DNA from: 70-18 sp041691815
GTDB taxonomy: Bacteria; Pseudomonadota; Alphaproteobacteria; Acetobacterales; Acetobacteraceae
NCBI GenBank assembly: GCA_041691815.1
Contig: JBEPTZ010000158.1
Span: 1 to 8,828 of the forward strand
Direction: 5' to 3'
DNA: 8,828 nt
Below are positions 1 to 5,793 of this stretch, one piece after another (positions within the stretch are counted from its first letter, which is position 1; the number at the start of each line of letters is the position of its first letter). The notes under the pieces are model-generated. The model was not told the origin of the DNA. It searched no databases and was given only the letters and a program-made list of their open reading frames with translations. The position numbers were made by a program, and so were the translations under genes.

Positions 1-1
1 C

Positions 2-241
2 GACGAGATCTATACCGCGCTGTTCCGCGAGTTGATCACCTACATGATGGAGGACCCGCGCCACATCACCCCCTGCACCCATCTGCTGTTCATCGCCAAG
101 AATCTGGAGCGGATCGGCGACCACGCCACCAACATCGCCGAGACCATCTACTACGCGGTGCGTGGCACGCCGCTGACCGATGCCCGCCCGAAAGGCGACG
201 TGTCGGCGTATGCGGTGGTGCGCCCGGCCGGCGAGGCCTAG
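2..241 (+). CDS. phoU: PhoU, phosphate-signalling regulator (C-terminal fragment)
   Basis: This is the last 79 residues of a PhoU protein; the reading frame is open from base 2 and ends at TAG 239-241, so the 5' end lies outside the window. The visible part has the PhoU helical-bundle signature NLERIGDHATNIAE, whose acidic residues in family members bind metal, followed by the usual IYYAVRGTPL stretch and a short polar tail. In the known family, PhoU links the PstSCAB phosphate transporter to the PhoR/PhoB two-component system and keeps the regulon off when phosphate is plentiful; it works at the inner face of the membrane. The phoB gene follows after 8 bp, the common pst-phoU-phoB order in alphaproteobacteria, which supports the call. 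Nothing odd is visible apart from truncation by the window edge. Confidence 0.93.
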   Translation, partial: DEIYTALFRELITYMMEDPRHITPCTHLLFIAKNLERIGDHATNIAETIYYAVRGTPLTDARPKGDVSAYAVVRPAGEA

Positions 242-249
242 GCCGCCCC

Positions 250-951
250 ATGACGTCGCCCGGGCCGCTGATCCTGGTGGTGGAGGACGAGGCGGCGCTG
301 GCCACCATGCTGCGCTACAACCTGGAAAAACAGGGCTACCGGGTGTCCGAGGCCAGCGACGGCCAGGAGGCGCTGGCCAGCATCGCCGAGCAGCCGCCCG
401 ACCTGGTGCTGCTCGACTGGATGCTGCCGAGCCTGTCGGGCATCGAGGTCTGCCGGCAAATCCGCCGCCGGCCGGAGACCAGCCATCTGCCGGTGATCAT
501 GCTGACCGCCCGCGGCGAGGATCGCGATGCAATTCGGGCGCTGGATATCGGCGCCGACGACTACATCACCAAGCCGTTCAACCTCGACAGCCTGCTGGCC
601 CGCATCCGCGCCCTGCTGCGCCGCGCCAGCCCGCTGCCAGCCAGCGGGCGGTTGAGTTTCGAAGACATCAGCATGGACCTCGCCGCCCACCGGGTGCAGC
701 GCGGCGGGCGGCAGGTGGCGCTGGGGCCGACCGAGTTCCGCCTGCTGGAATTCTTCCTGCAGCACCCGCGCCGGGTGTTTGCCCGCGAGGCGCTGCTGGA
801 CGCGGTGTGGGGGCGGGACATCCATGTCGAGCCGCGCACCGTCGACGTGCATATCCGCCGGTTGCGCAAGACCCTCAACGGCCCGGGCGAGGCGGACCTG
901 ATCCGCACCGTGCGCGCCGCCGGCTACGCGCTGGACAGCGAGGGGCTATAG
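250..951 (+). CDS. phoB: PhoB, phosphate regulon response regulator (OmpR/PhoB family)
   Basis: This is a 233-residue response regulator of normal length. Residues about 7-122 form the receiver domain: acidic pair E12/D13, phospho-acceptor D56 in LVLLDWMLP, T86 in IMLTARGE, and K108 in the ITKPF motif. Residues about 135-230 form the winged-helix DNA-binding domain, with the LGPTEFRLLEFF entry helix and the recognition-helix region VEPRTVDVHIRRLRKTL. The WMLP and TARGEDRD segments and its place 8 bp behind phoU favour PhoB over other OmpR-type regulators. In the known pathway the PhoR kinase phosphorylates it and it binds Pho boxes to activate phosphate-scavenging genes. No phoR is visible here. 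The Shine-Dalgarno sequence is poor (only GAGG inside the phoU end, about 13 bp ahead), which suggests translational coupling to phoU. Confidence 0.92.
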   Translation: MTSPGPLILVVEDEAALATMLRYNLEKQGYRVSEASDGQEALASIAEQPPDLVLLDWMLPSLSGIEVCRQIRRRPETSHLPVIMLTARGEDRDAIRALDIGADDYITKPFNLDSLLARIRALLRRASPLPASGRLSFEDISMDLAAHRVQRGGRQVALGPTEFRLLEFFLQHPRRVFAREALLDAVWGRDIHVEPRTVDVHIRRLRKTLNGPGEADLIRTVRAAGYALDSEGL

Positions 952-966
952 TTTAACCTGCGCATC

Positions 967-1638
967 ATGTCGCGCGTGCAAGTCGTCATCATCCCGGTCA
1001 CCGCCTTCCAGCAGAATTGCAGCCTGGTCTGGGAGACCGGAACCCAGCGTTGCGCGGTGGTCGACCCCGGCGGCGAGCCGGAGCGCATCCTGGCGGCGAT
1101 CGGCAAATACGATCTTTCGGTCGACAAGATCCTGCTGACCCACGGCCATCTCGACCATGCCGGCGGCGCGGCGACGCTTCAGCGGGTGCTGAATGTGCGC
1201 GGCGCCACCACCAGCCAGCCGCCGGTGCCGATCATCGGCCCGGATGAGCGCGACCGCTTCCTGCTGCAGCGCATCGAGGCCGACGCGCAGAAGCACGGCA
1301 TGCCCGGCCTGCACAACGTGGAGCCCGACCAGTGGCTGCACGACGGCGACGTGGTGGAACTCGGCACGCTGCGGTTCGACGTGCGCCATTGCCCCGGCCA
1401 TTCCCCCGGCAGCGTGGTGTTCGTGGAGCAGGCAATCCGCTTCGCCATCGTCGGCGATGTGCTGTTCCAGGGCTCGGTGGGGCGCTGCGACTTTCCGTAT
1501 GGCGACGCGCCGGCGCTGATCCGCTCGATCCATGACAAGCTGCTGCCGCTGGGCGACGATATCGCCTTCATCTGCGGCCACGGCCCGAGTTCCACCTTCG
1601 GCGCCGAGCGACAGCACAACCCGTTCCTGCAAGACTGA
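967..1638 (+). CDS. gloC: MBL-fold metallo-hydrolase, GloC-type hydroxyacylglutathione hydrolase
   Basis: This is a 223-residue metallo-beta-lactamase-fold hydrolase. The metal-binding set is complete: H59, H61, D63 and H64 in LTHGHLDHAGG, H145 in CPGHSPGS, D164 in VGDVLFQGSVGR, and H205 in ICGHGPSSTFGAER. The GDVLF-GSVGR-DFP block, the CGHGP-STFG-ER-NPFL ending and the lack of the long C-terminal glutathione-binding domain of GloB point to the short GloC/YcbL group (about 215 residues). Known members hydrolyse S-D-lactoylglutathione and related thioesters in the cytoplasm, the second step of methylglyoxal detoxification. The exact substrate here is inferred. It starts 15 bp after phoB without a clear Shine-Dalgarno. 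The phoB stop overlaps a TATAGT string at 947-952, a possible -10 box with no matching -35, so read-through from phoB is the simpler view. Confidence 0.82.
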   Translation: MSRVQVVIIPVTAFQQNCSLVWETGTQRCAVVDPGGEPERILAAIGKYDLSVDKILLTHGHLDHAGGAATLQRVLNVRGATTSQPPVPIIGPDERDRFLLQRIEADAQKHGMPGLHNVEPDQWLHDGDVVELGTLRFDVRHCPGHSPGSVVFVEQAIRFAIVGDVLFQGSVGRCDFPYGDAPALIRSIHDKLLPLGDDIAFICGHGPSSTFGAERQHNPFLQD

Positions 1639-1653
1639 CGCCGGGAGGCCGCG

Positions 1654-2910
1654 ATGCACCGCGAACCGCTGATCATGGTCTGCACCTGCGAAATCTCCGG
1701 CCGGGTGCGCGGCAAGGCATTCCCGGCCCGCGACCTGGCGGCGCGGATGAGCCGGGGCGTCGGCTGGGTGCCGACCAACACCATGATCTCGGCGTTCGGC
1801 ATCATCCACGCCACCCCGTTCGGCACCGGCGGCGACCTGCTGCTGGTGCCCGACGCCGGCACCGAGGTGCGCGTGGAATTCGGCGACGGCTCGGCGGACG
1901 AGCATTTCTACCTCGGCGACCTACGCCAGCTGGACGGCCGGCCGTGGGAATGCTGCCCGCGCGACTTCCTGCGCCGGGCACTGGGGGCGCTGCAGGCCGG
2001 CGCCGGCGTGTCCCTGGTCTCCGCCTTCGAGCATGAGTTCGTCTACACCGGCGTGGACGATCGGCCAGGTGCTGCGTACTCGCTGGACGCCTTCCGCCGC
2101 CAGGGCATCTTCGCCGAGGTGCTGGTGGCAGCCTTGCGCAGCGCCGGCGCCGAGCCGGACAGCTTCATGCCGGAATTCGGCGCCGGGCAATACGAGATCG
2201 TCACCGAGGCCGCCGGCGGCATCCGCTCGGCCGACCGCGCCGTGGTGGTGCGCGAGATCGCCCGCGCCGCCGCACACCGGCTGGGCCACCGGGCGATCTT
2301 CTCGCCGATCCTCGATCCCGCCGGCACCGGCAACGGCGTGCACATCCATTTCAGCTTCCGCGACCGCGACGGCGGCCCGGCGCTCTACGATGCCGCCGCG
2401 CCGATGGCACTCTCCACACTCGGCCGCCAGTTCGCCGCCGGGGTGCTGCACCATATGCCGGCGCTGTGCGCCATCACCGCACCATCGGCGGTCTCCTACA
2501 TCCGCCTGCGCCCGAACCGCTGGGCACCCACCCACGCCACGCTGCAGGTGCAGGACCGCAGCGCCGCGCTGCGCGTCTGCCCGGTGCTGCCCGGCCCCGA
2601 GGCGGCGCGCCAGTTCAACCTGGAATACCGGGTGGCCGACGCCGCCGCCAGCCCATACCTGGCCCTCGGCGCACTGGTCTGGGCCGGCGTCGACGGCATC
2701 ACCCGCAAACTCGACCTGCCGGAAGACGCCCCCGCCCTGCCCGCCAGCCTCTCCGCCGCGCTGGACGCACTGCAAGCCGATCCCGCATCCGTGCAATGGT
2801 TCGGCGAGAACTACCTGAACGCCTACCTGATGCAGAAACGCGGCGAGGCGGCAGCTATGGAAGGGCTGGACGAGGCGACGCTGTGCGCACGGTATGCCGA
2901 GGCGTATTGA
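1654..2910 (+). CDS. Glutamine synthetase family protein (probable gamma-glutamyl-amine ligase)
   Basis: This is a 418-residue member of the glutamine synthetase superfamily, shorter than classic GlnA (about 470). The N-terminal beta-grasp domain carries EISGRVRGKAFP (13-24) and GDLLLVPD (60-67). The catalytic domain keeps the metal and substrate residues: E126/E128 in FEHEF, E174 and E181 in PEFGAGQYEI, H230 in GNGVHIHFS, R284 in SYIRLRP, R302/R307 in DRSAALRV, and E324/R326 in NLEYRVAD. It should therefore make a gamma-glutamyl phosphate and couple it to ammonia or an amine. The Tyr that is adenylylated in GlnA (NLYDLPP) is Leu353 in KLDLPED, so that control is absent. Such GlnA-like proteins (PuuA, GlnA4, IpuC types) often act on amines in catabolism; the substrate cannot be read from sequence. 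The start is set by GGGAGG at 1643-1648, 5 nt before ATG. It lies 15 bp after gloC. Confidence 0.85.
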   Translation: MHREPLIMVCTCEISGRVRGKAFPARDLAARMSRGVGWVPTNTMISAFGIIHATPFGTGGDLLLVPDAGTEVRVEFGDGSADEHFYLGDLRQLDGRPWECCPRDFLRRALGALQAGAGVSLVSAFEHEFVYTGVDDRPGAAYSLDAFRRQGIFAEVLVAALRSAGAEPDSFMPEFGAGQYEIVTEAAGGIRSADRAVVVREIARAAAHRLGHRAIFSPILDPAGTGNGVHIHFSFRDRDGGPALYDAAAPMALSTLGRQFAAGVLHHMPALCAITAPSAVSYIRLRPNRWAPTHATLQVQDRSAALRVCPVLPGPEAARQFNLEYRVADAAASPYLALGALVWAGVDGITRKLDLPEDAPALPASLSAALDALQADPASVQWFGENYLNAYLMQKRGEAAAMEGLDEATLCARYAEAY

Positions 2911-3036
2911 GGAAGGAAGATCTTCTTTTTGTGAACAAAAAGAAGCAAAAAAACTTTCTATCCATTTTGGAGACTCCGGTGTCTCCACGGCACCGCCGTT
3001 GCAAGGCGGAAGAAAACGCTTTTTTTCAAAAAAGCG
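2911..3036. repeat. Multi-hairpin 3'-end repeat element, copy 1
   Basis: This AT-rich stretch sits in otherwise high-GC DNA. Four hairpins follow in order: CTTCTTTTTGT (2922-2932) pairing with 2935-2945; GGAGAC (2969-2974) with GTCTCC (2981-2986); CCGCC (2993-2997) with GGCGG (3005-3009); and CGCTTTTTT (3017-3025) with 3028-3036. It shares two exact blocks with the second copy, read on the minus strand there: AAAGAAGCAAAAAAACTT (2939-2956) and CACCGCCGTTGCAAGGCGGA (2991-3010), plus shorter ATCCATT and TGTCTCC matches in the same order. It begins right after the stop of the ligase gene, between two convergent genes, and its right end overlaps the last codons of the cysteine hydrolase. No protein is encoded within it. 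It looks like a dispersed intergenic repeat that may protect mRNA ends or stop transcription; that role is inference. Confidence 0.8.
3011..3036 (-). terminator. Possible intrinsic terminator of the cysteine hydrolase gene
   Basis: Read on the minus strand, the inverted repeat CGCTTTTTT / AAAAAAGCG (3036 down to 3017) is followed at once by TTTTCT (3016-3011), the layout of a rho-independent terminator. The stem has only three G/C pairs, so it is weak. The stop codon TGA (3028-3026) lies in the loop and stem, which would let a terminating ribosome interfere with folding. It is the right-hand hairpin of repeat copy 1. Confidence 0.45.
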
Positions 3037-3664
3037 CTGCTTGCCTTATGTTTTCTATGACTTTGTCACTGTTCAACATCCGGCAATACCCGGCGAAGCA
3101 CTGCAGCGCCGCGGCGTGGCGCGCTTCGGTGTCGGCCATGCAGGCGTCCGGCACGCAGGTGACGTAGTAGCCGCGATCGGCGCCGTCTTTCACAGTGTGG
3201 TCGATGCACTGGTCGGTCAGGAAGCCGGTGACGATCAGGTCCTCGATGCCGATGTTGCGCAGCAGGTAGTCGAGGTTGGTGGAGTTGAACAGGCTGGACG
3301 AGGTTTTCGGCAGCACCAGTTCATCCGGGCCGGGGCCGACGCTGGCCACCACCTGCGCCTCCCACGAGCCGCGCGCGATGAAGAAATTGGAGAGTTTGTA
3401 GTCCAGGCCGCGGTCGCGGCCATCGGCGGTGAGGTTCTCGATCACCGTGTAGATCACCTCCACCCCGGCGGCGCGGCAGGCGGCCAGCAGACGGACCAGG
3501 TTGGGCAGCACCCGGGTTTCGGCGGCGTGGTGGAATTCCGGGCGGCTGGCCTGCTGTGCGGCATTGAAGGTGGCGTTCTGCACGTCCACCACCAGCAGCG
3601 CCGCGCGCCCCTTCCGCAGCGCCCGGTCGCGGGTCAGGCTGTCGTCCGGCCCCTGGTTCGGCAT
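3026..3664 (-). CDS. Isochorismatase-like cysteine hydrolase
   Basis: This is a 212-residue cytoplasmic hydrolase of the isochorismatase-like family. The Asp-Lys-Cys catalytic triad is intact: D27 in LLVVDVQN, K120 in VLPKTSSSLF, and C153 in VTGFLTDQC, the last following the bend with the usual cis-peptide. Family members hydrolyse amides, ureides or vinyl ethers (nicotinamidase, N-carbamoylsarcosine amidase, RutB, isochorismatase). The KTSSSLFNSTNLDYLLRN and CIDHTVKDGADRGY segments suggest an amidase or ureidohydrolase-like member, but the substrate is not decided. I place the start at ATG 3664-3662, not at an in-frame ATG 12 bp upstream, because GGAGG (3674-3670) lies 5 nt before the inner ATG and overlaps the outer one. 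The last residues (AALF) and the stop are encoded inside repeat copy 1. It is divergent from the dehydrogenase gene. Confidence 0.86.
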   Translation of the reverse strand: MPNQGPDDSLTRDRALRKGRAALLVVDVQNATFNAAQQASRPEFHHAAETRVLPNLVRLLAACRAAGVEVIYTVIENLTADGRDRGLDYKLSNFFIARGSWEAQVVASVGPGPDELVLPKTSSSLFNSTNLDYLLRNIGIEDLIVTGFLTDQCIDHTVKDGADRGYYVTCVPDACMADTEARHAAALQCFAGYCRMLNSDKVIENIRQAALF

Positions 3665-3733
3665 ATTGGCCTCCATCGCTGTGCCGGCGCATCATAGCGG
3701 AAACCGACACGCCGCGCGCGAGAGGACCACCTG
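3665..3733. promoter_or_regulatory. Divergent upstream region shared by two genes
   Basis: These 69 bp separate the divergent starts of the cysteine hydrolase (minus) and the dehydrogenase (plus), so both promoters probably lie here or reach into the coding ends. Ribosome-binding sites are visible for both: GGAGG at 3674-3670 (minus) and AGAGGA at 3721-3726 (plus, 7 nt before ATG). I see no convincing -35/-10 pair and no strong operator palindrome. Confidence 0.45.
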
Positions 3734-4714
3734 ATGAACATCACCATCCTGGACGACTATTTCGACACTGTCCGCACCCTGCCCTGCTTCGGCATGCTGG
3801 CCGGCCACCAGGTGACCATCTGGAACGACCATGTGCAGGACGACAACGTGCTGGCCGAGCGGCTGGCCGACACCGAGGTGCTGGTGCTGATCCGCGAGCG
3901 CACCCGCATCGGCGCCGCCCTGCTGGCCCGGCTGCCAAAGCTGCGGCTGATCAGCCAGCGCAGCGTCTATCCGCATATCGATGTTGCCGCCTGCACCGCT
4001 CGCGGCGTGCTGCTGTGCTCCAGCCAGCACCCCGGCGAGCCGTGCTACCCCACCGCCGAGCTGGCCTGGGCGCTGCTGCTGGCCGCCGCCCGCAAGCTGC
4101 CGCAACAGATCGCCTCGCTGAAGGCCGGGCGCTGGCAATACGCGGTCGGCAGCACGCTGCGCGGCAAGACCCTCGGCGTGTTCGGCTACGGCCGCATCGG
4201 TTCGGTGGTGGCCGGCTACGGCCGCGCCTTCGGCATGAACGTGCAGGTCTGGGCCGGCGAGGCATCGCGCGCCCGCGCCGCCGCCGATGGCTACACGGTG
4301 CCGGCCAGCCGGGAGGCGTTCTTCACCGACAGCGACGCCATCTCGCTGCATCTGCGGCTGTATCCGGCGACCCGCGGCATCGTCACCGCCGCCGACCTGG
4401 CGCTGATGAAGCCCACCGCCATCCTGGTCAACACCAGCCGCGCCGGGCTGATCGCGCCGGGCGTGCTGGAGGCCGGGCTGCGCGCCGGGCGGCCCGGCAT
4501 GGCGGCGATGGACGTGTTCGAGGCCGAGCCGATCACCGACCCCAGCCATCCGATGCTGCTGCTGGAGAACGCCATCTGCACCCCGCATATCGGCTACGTG
4601 ACGCATGAGGAATACAACCTGCAATTCAGCGAAATCTTCGCCCAGATCGTAGCCTTCGCCGCCGGCACCCCGGAGAACGTGATCAACCCGGAGGCGCTGG
4701 CAGCGGCGGGTTAG
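3734..4714 (+). CDS. D-2-hydroxyacid dehydrogenase family protein
   Basis: This is a 326-residue NAD(P)-dependent oxidoreductase of the D-isomer-specific 2-hydroxyacid dehydrogenase family, with no C-terminal ACT domain, so it is not a classic serine-pathway SerA. Residues about 1-105 and 290-326 form the substrate domain. Residues about 106-289 form the Rossmann domain, with the dinucleotide loop GYGRIG (151-156). The catalytic residues are R236 (NTSRAGLI), E265 (FEAEP) and H285 (TPHIGY). The family interconverts 2-oxo and D-2-hydroxy acids. After the second beta strand, where NAD enzymes usually carry Asp, the sequence reads VWAGEASR, so cofactor choice is unclear and E176 may take the ribose-binding role. 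The start is supported by AGAGGA 7 nt upstream. It is divergent from the cysteine hydrolase, and the aldo/keto reductase-like gene follows 73 bp later on the same strand. Confidence 0.86.
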   Translation: MNITILDDYFDTVRTLPCFGMLAGHQVTIWNDHVQDDNVLAERLADTEVLVLIRERTRIGAALLARLPKLRLISQRSVYPHIDVAACTARGVLLCSSQHPGEPCYPTAELAWALLLAAARKLPQQIASLKAGRWQYAVGSTLRGKTLGVFGYGRIGSVVAGYGRAFGMNVQVWAGEASRARAAADGYTVPASREAFFTDSDAISLHLRLYPATRGIVTAADLALMKPTAILVNTSRAGLIAPGVLEAGLRAGRPGMAAMDVFEAEPITDPSHPMLLLENAICTPHIGYVTHEEYNLQFSEIFAQIVAFAAGTPENVINPEALAAAG

Positions 4715-4716
4715 CC

Positions 4717-4743
4717 GTACAGTTATATCTCATACCTATATTG
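4717..4743 (+). promoter_or_regulatory. AT-rich patch, possible promoter or operator
   Basis: Between the dehydrogenase and aldo/keto reductase genes, a run rich in A and T (TTATATCTCATACCTATATT, about 4723-4742) stands out from the GC-rich surroundings. TATATT at 4737-4742 could be a -10 box, but no good -35 lies 16-18 bp upstream. ATAT on both sides gives weak dyad symmetry. It is located about 45 bp before the start codon. This is a low-confidence reading. Confidence 0.25.
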
Positions 4744-4787
4744 CCGCCGCCGCCGGCCACCCGGCCCGGCCCGCAGGAGAGCACCGC

Positions 4788-5786
4788 ATGCGCACCACCC
4801 GCCTGGGCACCACCGGCCCCGCCACATCGGCTTTTGGCCTTGGCTGCATGGGAATGTCCGGCGTCTACGGCCCGGCCGACCGGGCGGAAAGCCTGGCGAC
4901 CATCCACGCAGCACTGGATGCCGGCATCACCCTGCTCGACACCGGCGATTTCTACGGCATGGGCCATAACGAGATGCTGCTCGGCGAGGCATTGCGCACG
5001 GTGCCGCGCGACCAGGTGCTGGTCAGCGTCAAGTTCGGCGCCCTGCGCGACCCCAAAGGCGGCTGGGCCGGCAACGACGCCAGGCCGCAGGCGGTGCGCA
5101 ACTTCCTCGCCTACTCGCTGCAGCGGCTCGGGCTGGACTATATCGACATCTACCGCCCGGCCCGGCTGGACCCGGCGGTGCCGATCGAGGACACCATCGG
5201 CGCCCTCGCCGAACTGGTGAAGGCTGGCTATATCCGCCATATCGGCCTGTCCGAAATCGGCGCCGAAACGCTGCGCCGCGCCGCCGCGGTGCACCCGATC
5301 AGCGATCTGCAGATCGAATACTCGCTGCTGTCGCGCGGCATCGAGGACGAGATTCTCCCCACCGCCCGCGCGCTGGGCGTCGGCATCACCGCCTATGGCG
5401 TGCTGTCGCGCGGCATGATCAGCGGCCAATGGCGGCCCGGCCCCGCGGCACCCGGCGATCTGCGCGCCCACAGCCCGCGCTTCCGCGGCGCCAACGCCGA
5501 GGCCAACCTGGCCCTGGTGACCGCGCTCGGCACGGTGGCCGATGCGCTCGGCGCCAGCGTGGCGCAGGTGGCGATTGCCTGGGTGCTGGCGCAGGGCGCC
5601 GATATCGTGCCGCTGATCGGCACCAAGCGCCGCGACCGGCTGGCCGAGGCGCTCGGCGCGCTCGCCCTCACCCTGCGGCCACAGGACATCGCGGCGATCG
5701 AACGTGCGATGCCGAAGGGTGCAGTCGCCGGCGACCGCTATCCGCCGCCGGCGATGCGCGATCTGGACAGCGAGCGGCGCGGATAA
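4788..5786 (+). CDS. Aldo/keto reductase family protein lacking the catalytic His
   Basis: This is a 332-residue TIM-barrel protein of the aldo/keto reductase superfamily, normal in length. The N-terminal TTRLGTTGPATSAFGLGCMGMSG and the C-terminal NADP(H)-binding stretch IGTKRRDRLAEALGAL are typical. Of the catalytic tetrad, D51 and Y56 (DTGDFYG) and K82 (SVKFGA) are present. The strand that normally ends in His (as in LYYQHRVDP) reads IYRPARLDP, placing Ala125 at the His position. In known relatives with a changed His the activity shifts (Glu in steroid 5-beta-reductase) or redox turnover becomes very weak (Asn in the potassium-channel beta subunit), so reductase activity should not be assumed. 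AGGAGA at 4775-4780, 7 nt before ATG, supports the start. It may be co-transcribed with the dehydrogenase, and it converges on the M20 gene with only 7 bp between stops. Confidence 0.85.
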   Translation: MRTTRLGTTGPATSAFGLGCMGMSGVYGPADRAESLATIHAALDAGITLLDTGDFYGMGHNEMLLGEALRTVPRDQVLVSVKFGALRDPKGGWAGNDARPQAVRNFLAYSLQRLGLDYIDIYRPARLDPAVPIEDTIGALAELVKAGYIRHIGLSEIGAETLRRAAAVHPISDLQIEYSLLSRGIEDEILPTARALGVGITAYGVLSRGMISGQWRPGPAAPGDLRAHSPRFRGANAEANLALVTALGTVADALGASVAQVAIAWVLAQGADIVPLIGTKRRDRLAEALGALALTLRPQDIAAIERAMPKGAVAGDRYPPPAMRDLDSERRG

Positions 5787-5793
5787 CGCCTGC

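Noticed and set aside
180..956. Long open frame overlapping phoB in another frame
   Set aside because: It is Arg/Pro/Gly/Ala-rich with no recognisable motif, while the overlapping phoB frame has complete family motifs. It is a by-product of high GC content.
946..1905. Long minus-strand frame opposite the gloC gene
   Set aside because: The composition is rich in His, Ala, Gly and Arg with no domain. The plus strand encodes an intact MBL-fold enzyme here.
1921..2988. Long minus-strand frame opposite the ligase gene
   Set aside because: It mirrors the codons of the glutamine-synthetase-family gene and shows no family motif.
2911..3036. CRISPR repeat or insertion-sequence end
   Set aside because: There are no repeat-spacer units and no transposase gene. 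Only two separated copies are seen, so a dispersed hairpin element is the safer reading.
2894..3697. Plus-strand frame running from the repeat through the cysteine hydrolase region
   Set aside because: It starts inside the end of the ligase gene and crosses the repeat. The opposite strand encodes a hydrolase with an intact catalytic triad.
3692..4624. Long minus-strand frame opposite the dehydrogenase
   Set aside because: It is an antisense shadow of the D-2-hydroxyacid dehydrogenase, with low-complexity composition.
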